From: Ustulina deusta
Taxonomy: Eukaryota; Ascomycota; Sordariomycetes; Xylariales; Xylariaceae
NCBI GenBank assembly: GCA_023159155.1
Contig: JAJNNX010000035.1
Coordinates: forward strand, 372,001 to 436,000
DNA: 64,000 nt
Direction: 5' to 3'
Positions 36,660-46,184 of this stretch are shown piece by piece (within the stretch, counting starts at the first letter, position 1; every line of letters begins with the position of its first letter). The position numbers and the translations under genes are program-made. The notes beneath the pieces are model-generated. The model made no database searches, was not told the DNA's origin, and saw only the letters and a program-made list of their open reading frames with translations.

Positions 36660-36810
36660 CTATAGGAGCCTCATATAGCATTTATAGGTAAAATAGGTAG
36701 ATAGTGTAGGTCTAGGTACCTAGGTAAGTACCTAGCAGTCTTGTGTAGGTATACAAAGCAATATCTAGGTAGGTAATATACCTTAGGTAAGGTACCTATG
36801 TAGGTTAAGT
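36660..36810. repeat. TACCTAGGTA palindrome cluster
   Basis: Repeated aggtag, taggtacctagg, aggtaagtacc and ggtacctatg words on both strands, with no fixed period. It lies in the desert between the membrane-protein and GIS2-like genes. Confidence 0.65.
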
Positions 36811-39148
36811 AGTTTAGATTGAATTGCAGCCAATCTGAATTAAGTAAGCATACCTGCTTTTTATATAGGTTGGTACCTGAAGTAGCAAGTGCACATGGGT
36901 ATACTAGCATGTATGTAATTGTAGTACTACCTAGTGTAGGGAATCATGCATGTTGGAGTTGTATACCTCGGACTTGAAGTTCCCTGCCACTCTGCTCACC
37001 ATCTTCATATAATGTATACCTAAACATTGCGTTTTGTACACAGTTTCAAGGGTTAGGCCACATTCCAGCCATCATGAAGTTCTGCTCTGTGAGTATCAGT
37101 CGAGACCGGTAGGTATCCTGCAGATCCGTTATTTTCATTTTATTATCATCGCCATCTTGCCTTGTCTATTGGTCTTGTCGACTTCATTACGCTAGTAATG
37201 TCTAATGAGGCACTGTTGCCGTTGCGTTGCGGGTCATGGTCGCATCGTCGTCTTTTTCGGCTCGCCATCCCACCAAATCAAGTCACAAGAGGCAAAGCTG
37301 AAAGGGAAGTAATGGAAGTGGTCCAGGTCATTCGCGGTTAGACTGCTCTGTTAGTCTGGCTAGGCATTGTGATTGTGATTCAAGTCTCCGCCAAGCACCC
37401 CCTCCATCCTCCACCCCGTGATCCCGATCCCTCTCCTCCTCGCTACTCGCTCCAATCCTGCCTTCATTTGCGTGTCTAGGTAGTCTATAGTGCACTGGGT
37501 AAGGGCTAGGCTACCTAGGTTAGCTGGCCCGTAGTGCGCCCTCCTCCTCCACTATTTCCAGTCTGAACTCCCCAGTCAAGCCCTGTCAAGCCCTGTCGAG
37601 AGCAACGGCAACAGTGGCAGCAGCATCCTTTTGCCCACCCCGAGCCATTTCTATTGACGTCCTGTTTTTTTTCCCTCTTTTTTCCTTTTTTCCCCTCCCC
37701 ACACTTTCCGCATCATTATATACTCGATACATCCGAGGTTGTCGTGTTCGGGAGAAGACGAGAGTCGCTTGGAAGCTGAAGAGAAGGTTGCCGTTGGATC
37801 GGACAGCAGAAGAAGCTGACGTAGGAAACCGTTAGAAGGACCTTGTCGTCGCATAGCTTGAAGGAGTAAGTTGGCTTTTCTCTCTCTGTGTGCCTGTTTC
37901 TTCTCTTGTAGCTTTTTAAGTTTTTTTGTCGTCCGATAATTCCCTCGAATGTTTTCCCTTCCTCTCCTCTCTGCCTCCTCTCGGGTTGCCCTTTGCGCCC
38001 AACCGCAGCGATGTGATGTGGTTCGGCGCAACACGTATACATGGCAGCGCAGAAATCGATCCAATGTTGGTTCATGTCGGCCCTTGTTGTGCGACATGAC
38101 CCAACACCCAACCATCGCCGTTCCCGGAGGTCTTTTCGCCTTTCCATACCGATTCGAGCGCGACGATACGCAATACCTAGCGCAAAATACAAAACCATCC
38201 ATTCCCGTCGCTTCTCCTTGCCGCGGCACCATTACATGGCGCTGCCATCGCTCCAACGAACGACGCATTAGCCCCTGGATTGGCATGGACATCGCAGGTG
38301 TTCCGACCGTCTGAACTATGGAGATTGCGCGCCTGCCACTTTCTACCACGACAACCTGAGGCAATCATCGTCCCGCTTGAGCGCATGGTTGGTGTATGAG
38401 AATGCCATCCCATTGGACGCGCCACAATATCCAAACATTCCAGCTGCCTGGGTTTGAAGCAGCATGGCTGGTGTTGCTTGCATAGGTCGCAACGCACGGG
38501 GAGAGTATGCGACGCACGCATGGTGCGCACGCGAACCAATGCCTCGACTACTCGACGGACTGTTCTCCAAGAAAGGTCGGCAATACGACATAGCCGTGCT
38601 GCTTGCATTCTTCGGAAACTCGGAAGAGAATGGAGCTTGAATTCGCCATCGTGTTGTCTATTGTCCGCGGGTGTATTCCGGACGTTGGATGGGGCGGAAT
38701 AGGACACTTGATCGCAATTGAGGGCTGTAATCAGTCGATAACTGAACCTGATACAACCCCTCCTACAACTGCACATAGGCATATGCATTAGCAATACCTT
38801 GCTCGCCGCGACAATGTGCAATGTTATTGGGTTTCTTCGCCTGCTCGATCTGCCCATATGCATCCCGCACGTGCTTTTGCCAACGCCCTATCAACTCTTC
38901 GCGCATCACGATGGATCGCGACAACGGCAGCTTAATTATCTCCCCGCCCATATACGATAGCTTCGTTCCGCACCTATTAAGCTACCGCTCGAGCTGCCCA
39001 CACAATGCCGCATGATTCGTTTGCGCCACAGCAACTACCCAAACCACATCGCTGCCAACGGGTTATTGTGCTATGGATTGAGCGAGACAATGCCTACGTG
39101 AGATGTCGTGCTGATAATGAAACTCTACAGACCCACAGACTTGTCACC

Positions 39149-39881
39149 ATGTCTTCCCTATCACGCAGAGCATGCTACAAGTGTGGCAACGTTGGCCACT
39201 ACGCCGAGGTTTGCTCCTCCGCTGAGCGTCTGTGCTACAACTGCAAGCAGCCAGGTAAGTCTTGCTTCACTTGATGCTCCTTAGCTTCCGCGTGACTAAT
39301 GGGTCTCCCTTGGGTAACAAGGCCACGAATCCAACCAGTGCCCCCTTCCCCGAACGACGGAGGCTAAGCAGTGCTATCATTGCCAGGGCCTGGGCCATGT
39401 CCAGGCTGACTGCCCTACTCTCCGTCTGAGTGGTACTGGTGGCGGCAACGGCCGCTGCTACAACTGCGGACAGCCTGGTCATCTCGCCCGGGCGTGCCCC
39501 ACTCCTGCTGGTGTCAGCATGGGCCGTGGTGCCCCTGTCGGTCGTGGCGGTTTTGGTGGTTATGGACGAGGCGGTTTTGCCGGTGGCCCTCGCCATGCAA
39601 CCTGCTACAAGTGCGGCGGCCCTAACCACTTCGCCCGGGACTGTCAGGCTCAGGCAATGAAGTGCTACGCTTGTGGCAAGCTTGGCCACATCTCACGCGA
39701 TTGCACCGCCCCGAACGGTGGTCCTCTGAATACAGCTGGTAAGACCTGCTACCAGTGCGGTGAAGCCGGTCATATCTCTAGAGACTGCCCTCAAAAGAAC
39801 GCCGTCGCCGCTCCCGCTGGTGGTGAGATCCCCACCGACGCCGAAATCCCCGCTCCTGCCGCCATCCCTCCTGTCGCTTAA
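39149..39881 (+). CDS. gis2: CCHC zinc-knuckle protein, GIS2/CNBP-like
   Basis: This is a small cytoplasmic RNA-binding protein of the Gis2/Byr3/CNBP family, linked to translation and stress granules in yeast. Exons 39149-39254 and 39322-39881 join in phase to 221 residues. It has seven C-x2-C-x4-H-x4-C knuckles: CYKCGNVGHYAEVC, CYNCKQPGHESNQC (split by the intron), CYHCQGLGHVQADC, CYNCGQPGHLARAC, CYKCGGPNHFARDC, CYACGKLGHISRDC and CYQCGEAGHISRDC. A glycine-arginine linker (GRGGFGGYGRGG) separates knuckles 4 and 5, the usual site of the RGG box. The C-terminal tail is P/A-rich. The ATG sits in a good context (caccATGtc). A 5' UTR intron is likely because acceptors precede the ATG. Confidence 0.93.
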
Positions 39882-42751
39882 GTGTGGCTCCGTCCAGATT
39901 GTGGCGAGTTGACCCCGAACTAAACCCGTTGAGCTGGTTAACATTCGGTCTGTCACAGTGGTGTTATTTCGCTGTTCGTGACGACGCCACTTGGAAGATA
40001 CGCGGTCATACGGCAGGCGACTACTAAGCACTCTACTAAGCACTCTACTATAAATTGAGTGCTACCCTTCTATTGTATGCATTTTCATTACTTTGGATAC
40101 CACCATAATGAGCATCCATCCTTCTTTTTGGTTTCGTCATTCGCATCACATAGCATCAGTCTTTTCTATCGTTACAACATCCTACTAGCTTTCCGATATG
40201 AAGGTCCTTAGACGGCAACTATTCATTCTTACCTTCATTGACTAGGCTGATGACATATGAAGCCGATGCCTCTTAATTTCCTTAGTTATTCACTACCATA
40301 TTCCCTTGTTTCATCATCCAGCACGACTCACGGCGCATATGACCAACTACGGCTAGAACTCCTGTTACGCACACCACGATTTGCTCTTTTTCTTTGGCGG
40401 ACATAACCTCGGCCGAGTGCCCATCAAATTCTTGAGTTGGGAATTTTTGGATTTAATCATCATTTTGGATATCGATTTTTTTGTTCCCTCCTTGTATCAC
40501 TACCAGCGCCGACCAGCGAAGGTGTGTTTGTGGAAAAGGGCGAGAGAGAGAGAACGTCATTTTGGTGGACGACGGAAGAAGGTGGGCAAACGCCGGGCTA
40601 CTTTCTACCTCCACGGAACTTTGAGCGGAAGAGGAGCCAACCCATTTTTTTCAATCAAAAAAGGGACACGAAAAGCAGGGAAGAGAAACCATGAACAACA
40701 CGAAGCTTTAAGATCACCAAATCGTCACGCATACTCGAACGTCTTTTTTGCTCTTGTTTGGCGGATGTAGCCGACTTAGTTAGGCGCGCGCTACACGTAA
40801 AATGGCAAGAAAGTAGTACCGACCGAGAGTGGGAAATCTGTAGGCAAATTCAACAAAGATAGGATGGTGACGAGAAGACATCTTGACTATTTTTGGGGGA
40901 GTTTGGGCAAACAGAAGCGAGGTTCACGCAAAGTTGATGCAGGTGGACTGTTGGGGAAAAGACGAATCTTGATAGACCGAGTCGATCTTGAGCAGCAGAG
41001 AAAAGGAAATGTAACTGGTCGTAGCTACAATGCGTTGAGTCGGTTTAGAATTGAAGTACAATGAAATACATCTAAGAACTTAGATATCCAAATGTGAAAC
41101 CATGTCCCCCATAAATGCCCTACATGGGTGACGTTGACTATGCCCTAGAGAAATATCGTGTAGTCTACTACTGCCTGGGATTTAACATGCCCTAGACTCT
41201 ACCCGGTGTTGCCCTCCCTCTCCCCTTCCCCGATTTTTAGGAGGCGAAGAGACTAAGGCCCGATTAAATAGAACGCAGGTGAGTATATCCAAACTGACGA
41301 CCTGCTTGAAAATAATCCTAACTGAGTTCGCCGGTCAGTCTTGTATAAATACCTCCAAGATAAGTCGAGGCAAGGACACAGGTGAGTGAGTGGCTTGCGA
41401 TTAGTGTACACTGTTAATTGAGTCCCTAGTGGATTTACCCGAGATGCTCAACGATGGCCACCTAGTCTACTATATAGAAGCTCCCGTTTATATCCTCCAC
41501 AATCCCACTGTGATTTGGCAACAGGCAGGCCGGCAATCTCTTTTCGACCATCTGTAGATTCCGAAACCATTATGTCAGATCGAGGGCCATGCATCCATCT
41601 TAAGGACCAACGACACCTTGGACGTCAACGGTTCGAAGGTTAACATTTCAACATCCGATACTAATAACCTAAACATCCCTTGGACTTCATACTACCTAGG
41701 TACCTAGGTAGGTTCTTGGTTTTACCAGTTTTCTAGTGCATAACAAATTGGGCTTAGTGCGCTCGCCGCTTTTGCTCAGGCTTGGCTCAGCCCAACATCA
41801 GCTAGGCGGGAGTAGCAGTCTTTTAGGTAACAAATCAAACCAACCAACCCCACCCAGATCCCTCATCATCAACCACTTCTCCCCATGAGCATAATACAGC
41901 GTAATAGAAATTTTATACATCTATCATCCATATACCAAGGAGTTTGTAGCCAATTGAGTCGTATGATCTTAAAGCCTACTAAAAAGAGCATTGCTAATGA
42001 CTAAAGTACCAAGATACCCAGATTAGGTACGTACATGCTGCTACTTTTCATTGCTGTTAGTCCACTAGAGGTCCTTATTATTGCATTATAAATCACGATA
42101 AACCACGTTAACATAGAGATCTTAAGACATTTTACTGCCAAACGGTGGAAGAACCATTGTCTCGGGTATTATAGAAGCAGTAAGAACTAATGTGTCACAT
42201 ACATTTGTACATACCGATCTCACACACACTTCATGAGAAATCTGCCCTCCTTCAAGCTTTAGTCTTGTATGATACCTACTATTTACATTGAATAAAATAT
42301 TGTATCTGACCTGGAGAACTTCCCACTTCGTGACATATTGTTAGGATTAAAAAATACCCAATCTCACAGTCATATCTTATTAGTAATGGTAGATCAAACA
42401 ACCATTCTTATACTCAGCAGCCAGCTTATATATATATATATGTGTGTGTATAAGTATGTACTTCAGTATGTGGTCGCCGCACATGAATACTCTCATGTTC
42501 TCTCCTCGCCCAAGTCCCCGGCCCGTTTTGGTGGAAGCTTTCCATCTGGTGGACCGTGGATATCATGGCCGACTTGTCGCTGGACAGGAGCTTCAAATGT
42601 CTGACAGAGCCAACGTTCAGACATGGTATTCCGATGATGAGAAACGGAGCTAGATATACTTACTGGGTATGTAAATGGACTCGATGGCTATTGTCATTAT
42701 TTATTTCTCATTGGGCCTCATGTTAATATGTGTGACTCGTGTGTATGGTAG
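39882..42751. other. Long gene-free region
   Basis: The beginning is the GIS2-like 3' UTR, with a 12-bp unit ctactaagcact repeated at 40021-40050. Open frames at 40381-40770 are low-complexity and basic and have no family resemblance. At 41690-41715 the CCTAGGTACCTAGGTAGG palindrome recurs. Around 42430-42455 there is a TA/TG dinucleotide microsatellite. No gene is supported. Confidence 0.5.
40021..40050 (+). repeat. 12-bp tandem repeat in GIS2 3' region
   Basis: The unit ctactaagcact occurs twice and a third time in part, 140 bp after the stop codon of the GIS2-like gene. Confidence 0.8.
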
Positions 42752-43185
42752 TCTGGACACCTGCCCTTTAGAAAGCTGGTTGATTACGTACTAGCGCACC
42801 CTGTTCTATCTCGATTCAGTGGACAGACGGTCACCGACAACAAGAACTACTTTGATTTCTGCGAGGCGGTGATCCCGGAGCGCATCCAAGAAGAGAAAAA
42901 TGCCATTGCGACCGGACTCGCGGACGAGAAGAGGCGCAAAGACTACATCCATTACGTCCTCACGGCCGTGGACCCGGAGACCGGCCAGAAGCTCACGACC
43001 AACGAGGTCAAGTCGGACGCGAGCCTCCTCCTGGCGGCCGGGTCCGACACCATCTCCAACGCCATCTCGAGCTTCATGTTCTACCTGGCGCGGCACCAGG
43101 GCGCGCGCCCGGCGAGGGCATCGACATCGACGGCTGCTGGTACCCCGCGGGGCTGACGGTGGGCACCTGGAGGCCGCCCCCAGTA
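42752..43185 (+). pseudogene. Truncated cytochrome P450 relic
   Basis: After a plausible acceptor at 42751 the + frame reads LPFRKLVDYVLAHPV, then NYFDFCEAVIPERIQEEKNA and KDYIHYVLTAVDPETGQKL. Then comes the I-helix region SLLLAAGSDTISNAISSFMFYLAR, with the A-G-S-D-T oxygen-binding motif of P450s. About 100 residues that should follow (K helix, ExxR) are missing: after a GC-rich junction the sequence resumes in another frame as GEGIDIDGCWYPAGLTVGT, which resembles the segment before the haem loop. The cysteine haem-binding motif is absent and no N-terminus is found upstream. This is a decayed fragment, and is GC-richer than its AT-leaning surroundings. Confidence 0.8.
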
Positions 43186-43469
43186 TGTATACAGATAATA
43201 GTGTAGACATTTATATGCAAGTGCACGTTAGGTATTTACTGGGATGGGAAACTGTTACCTGTGCTGTCCCGCCGGGTTTGGTATTTTGGTATTTTGTTGG
43301 TTGGCATCAACGAAACCCCAACAATAAGGTAAGCTTATGGTTCCCGACCGACTTCCCGACCCCACATCACATCAAGGACGGACACAATAACACTCGTGAA
43401 ATGCACTTACCATGGTCACACTCGAAGGATGTAGAGCTGAGCCGATAAAATCATTCATGCAAGCAGCAA

Positions 43470-43909
43470 GGGAAATGGGCACCCACGGTCGGAATGCTTC
43501 TCGAAAGAGGCAAGAGGGCGCGGCAGTGGCTGAGACGTAGACCCGAGAAGGACATTCTAATCGTTTCCCATGGCTGCTTTTTGCATTTCCTCACAGACGA
43601 CTGGGTGGACGCCGTCAATGCTCACGGTGGGTGCGCCTCAACGTGGTCCGAAAGACAACACACTACCCAGCGTAAACCAGCAACTAATGTGGCATGTAAC
43701 TACAACTAGCGACGAGCTGGGATAACGCCGAGGTACGCACCTTTGTTTTCGCGGATGAGGGCGATGGCGATAACGTAGCACTGTGCGAAACGGAGGAATC
43801 CAGCCTTAAACGAGGACTGGTGGGAAGGGCCCTCGCCGAGAGAGAGCAACATCGACTGCGCGAGACGTCATTGAAAACATGGGTTGAATGGGGTGTTATA
43901 TCGCCCTAG
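43470..43909 (+). pseudogene. Partial histidine-phosphatase (phosphoglycerate mutase-like) gene
   Basis: The + frame reads TVGMLLERGKRARQWLRRRP, then EKDILIVSHGCFLHFLTDDW (43546-43605), which is the second-histidine block of the histidine phosphatase superfamily. A GTGGGT donor after DAVNAH joins to an acceptor at 43710 and continues TSWDNAEVRTFVF, ending at the TAG at 43907. The fungal phosphoglycerate mutase-like group has the same order (SHG-x-FLHYLTDDW, then a T-x-W-x-N-x-E segment). The N-terminal catalytic R-H-G motif that must precede by about 100 residues is not visible upstream, where the P450 relic ends. I therefore call it a 5'-truncated fragment, although an unrecognised upstream exon cannot be excluded. 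Confidence 0.6.
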
Positions 43910-44116
43910 CGTCGTACAAGTACCTATAATTATACTTGAGTATATATATGAATATAACAACCCCTTTCACCGATAACCTATCTGCAAAACTTGAATCCCT
44001 CCCTCCCAAATCATCTTGTCCTCGGACCTTACAGCTTCCTTCTCCCATCCCCCCCTTGCCATGAAGCCGAGCTCAGGCTTTCCTTGCTTTAGAGTGATAG
44101 CTTACCCACTATCAAA

Positions 44117-44850
44117 ATGTCGGAGAAGGTTTGCAACAGCGGCGCAGATGTACTGAGTCGGCAAGTCGACATTGCCCCGGTCCAAGTGTCGGTATGGACT
44201 TTATACCGATACGCGACGGGGTTGGAGCACACGGTGCTTGCCGTATCGACGATTTGTGCCATGGGCGGAGGCGCCGCGCTGCCCCTCAATGTCCGTCATC
44301 TTCGGCAGAGCGGCGGGCATCTTCCAGGGCACATACGGGGGCACGCTGAGTGCAGACGAGCTGACAGCCCAAACCATTGATGTCGTGCTGTGCCTCGTCT
44401 ACCTCGCCGTCGCCGAGTTCATCCTCGTGTCGCTTTCAACCTCGGGCTTCATCTGGACGGGCGAACGGCTTAGCTGTCGAGTGCGAGAGGAGTTCCTCGA
44501 GGCGTGTCTGCGGCAGAACATTGGCTTTTACGACGGCCCCGGCGTCGGCGAGATCACGACGCGCATCATCAATGACACCAACCTGACACAGGAGGGCATC
44601 TCGGAGAAGCTCGCGCTGATGGTGGCCGCCGCCGGCCACTTTCGTCAGCGCCTTCGTCGTTGGCTTCATCGTGTATTGGAAGCTTACCCTGGTGCTGTCG
44701 TCGGTGGCGGTGGCCATCATCTCCATCATGGCCGTGGGCTCGTACTGGGTCGTTAAGTATAGTATGAAGTCGCTCGACCTGTACGCGGCCAGGGGTGGGC
44801 TGGCAGAATCAAATAAACGGTCCCAAGCGCGCTTCCCCACACAATAAAAT
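44117..44850 (+). pseudogene. Truncated ABC multidrug transporter (ABCB type) relic
   Basis: The start of a full-size ABCB/leptomycin-resistance-type transporter is preserved. ATG at 44117 leads through VSVWTLYRYATGLEHTVLAV (first helix) and MGGGAALPL. Then in the next frame come VIFGRAAGIFQGTYGG, SGFIWTGERLSCRVREEFLE and the coupling-helix-like NIGFYDGPGVGEITTRI and NDTNLTQEGISEK. A second frame change at about 44632 (one extra G) leads to FVSAFVVGFIVYWKLTLVLS and VAIISIMAVGSYWVVKYSMK before homology ends in LDLYAARGGLAE near 44810. Two single-base frameshifts and the absence of both nucleotide-binding domains (no Walker A or LSGGQ within the following sequence) show it is dead. Confidence 0.85.
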
Positions 44851-45416
44851 AACCACTCTCCGTCCCGAGGAGCTGTGGGCTTTTGCGCACAGGCGCCGAG
44901 GATGAAGTCGGCCGTTTAGATTCACAAGCCTGGAATCACCACTATCATGGCATTATTTGCAGGGCTTTTGGAGGTCACCATCAAAGTAAGTTATCAGGGG
45001 GAAGCTATTCGAAATTGAGCCCATTAGAGATGGCAACCGCCAAGAAAGCGGAGTATTAATAGTTGTCTGCTTTATTTTGACGTTGAGAGAGCGTGAGGGT
45101 TGCTCGTCATGGCGCCCCCCGGCAGGGTTCCACGTCAGTCATATATCCATGATATGCGATTCATTTTCGTAGGATCCCTCATCCCGCCGGATCCAAACGT
45201 GACTACCGCTCTGCCACTCTATAGTACATGTCTAACCCAGGGTCATATCGTACAAATCAGGCGTTTTTTCGGTTTCTTCTCGATCGTGGTCTCGCCTGGA
45301 TAGCTACGGTTGCAATCGCGGTCGCAACTACCTTTTACGCACTGGAAAGGTGGGTTAGCCGGCGAGCAGAGGGTTTACGGTTGCTTTTGTTTTCTAGGCC
45401 AATGGAGGAGCCGAGC
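44851..45416. other. Intergenic, no supported gene
   Basis: No further ABC transporter sequence and no other gene is recognised. It ends at the stop codon of the Tom6-like gene. Confidence 0.5.
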
Positions 45417-45680
45417 TTACGGGGGCAGTAGGTATTCGCTCAAGGGGCTAGCGAAGAGGGCGACGGCAGCCTGGCAACAAGGGTAAGCACACGGCATATA
45501 ACAGGCAACCAGCTTCGTGCTGGGTGCGAGGATGTCAAGACATACCCCGAAGATGGCTACGCTCTTGACAACGGAAGCATTTTCGGGAGAGGTGAGGGCG
45601 CTGTAGGTCGAGGCGATGACGCCCTTGGGGGCGCGGGATCGAGGGGTGCCAGACTCGATGAAGACTCTCTTAGGCGCCAT
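45417..45680 (-). CDS. Tom6-like mitochondrial import receptor subunit
   Basis: A very small protein of 62 residues is made from exons 45680-45546 and 45470-45417 on the minus strand (75-bp intron, GTATGT donor). It has a basic, proline-containing N-terminus (MAPKRVFIESGTPRSRAPKG), a conserved IASTYSALTSPENASVVKSV block and a single membrane segment (AIFGAAVALFASPLSEYLLPP). This layout, and the S-P-E-N-A/V-V-x-S-V-A-I-F-G block in particular, match fungal Tom6, which stabilises the Tom40 core of the outer-membrane translocase. Identification is from recall of the family and not from an alignment. It is divergent from the acidic-protein gene at 46185. Confidence 0.7.
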   Translation of the reverse strand: MAPKRVFIESGTPRSRAPKGVIASTYSALTSPENASVVKSVAIFGVCLDILAPSTKLVACYMPCAYPCCQAAVALFASPLSEYLLPP

Positions 45681-46184
45681 TTTTCTCTCTTTCTTTTAAA
45701 GAAGGCAATGTGGATCTGTCGACCAAAAGGATTTCGATGCAACGGTCCCAAGTCGTGTTGTAGGCTGGGAGACGGATAGGTAGCTAGCTAGGTAGATTCT
45801 GAGTGACGATGTTTGTGCACGACAGTTGATAAAAGCTTGATGGGTCAGAAAGCAAGAGTGGAGACTAGAGGGGCTACCTAGTAGTAGTGGATCGATCATA
45901 GTTTCTGTACAGATTAGATGTACCGGTATAGTGGATAGTCCTCCGCTGTGCCTTGTCCTGTACAACGGTGGCCCATAGCGCTCAGATGTGCACAAAGTAG
46001 GTACCTAGGTACCCAGCCAAGTCTCCCAACCACCAGTCGAGTCGCAGTATACTTACTAAGTAAGTACTTACCTAGGCAGGTATCGTAAACCCGAGTCCTT
46101 GTCCAAATCGTCTGGGGCTTCCAAACATCTACCCATTTCGCATGAGTGCCCACTCCCTGTTATTCTCGGATTCGAGGACCGGAA
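45681..46184. promoter_or_regulatory. Divergent promoter between Tom6-like and acidic-protein genes
   Basis: About 500 bp separate the two start codons. The right half (45995-46080) contains overlapping TAGGTACCTAGGTACC and TACTTACTAAGTAAGTA palindromes. No coding frame is supported. Confidence 0.5.
45995..46080. repeat. TACCTAGGTA palindrome cluster
   Basis: Two near-perfect palindromes, aggtacctaggtaccc and tacttactaagtaagta, followed by cttacctaggcaggta. They belong to the same word family as the larger cluster at 23080-23720 but here lie within 200 bp of a start codon. Confidence 0.65.

Larger units (their letters stand above)
35502..39148. other. Long upstream region of the GIS2-like gene
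   Basis: No protein gene is supported. At 35990-36062 and 36660-36810 the TACCTAGGTA palindrome is dense. From 37500 to 39148 sequence is GC-richer and holds overlapping open frames on both strands, including one of 228 codons on the minus strand (38863-38177), none with a recognisable domain. A pyrimidine tract (37660-37700) and several YAG sites suggest this is the spliced 5' leader and promoter of the CCHC gene. A short frame ATG AAG TTC TGC TCT followed by a good GTGAGT donor at 37089 is noted, but no second exon could be linked. Confidence 0.45.

Noticed and set aside
38177..38863. 228-codon minus-strand open frame upstream of the GIS2-like gene as a protein gene
   Set aside because: Composition rich in R, C, H and M with no domain, no compatible introns, and overlap with equally long frames on the other strand; kept only as a low-interest finding.
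40381..40770. 129-codon + frame downstream of GIS2
   Set aside because: Low-complexity, basic, overlapping another frame of similar length; looks like translated AT/GA-rich intergenic DNA.
42425..42456. TA/TG dinucleotide run as a regulatory or structural element
   Set aside because: Short ordinary microsatellite with no gene start nearby.
43494..43909. Intact small histidine phosphatase gene
   Set aside because: The first catalytic R-H-G block and the usual upstream half of the domain are not found in the preceding DNA, which belongs to the P450 relic.
44117..44380. Short intact membrane protein from the ABC frame
   Set aside because: Homology continues directly into the next frame after one extra base near 44291, so it is the start of a frameshifted ABC transporter and not an independent gene.
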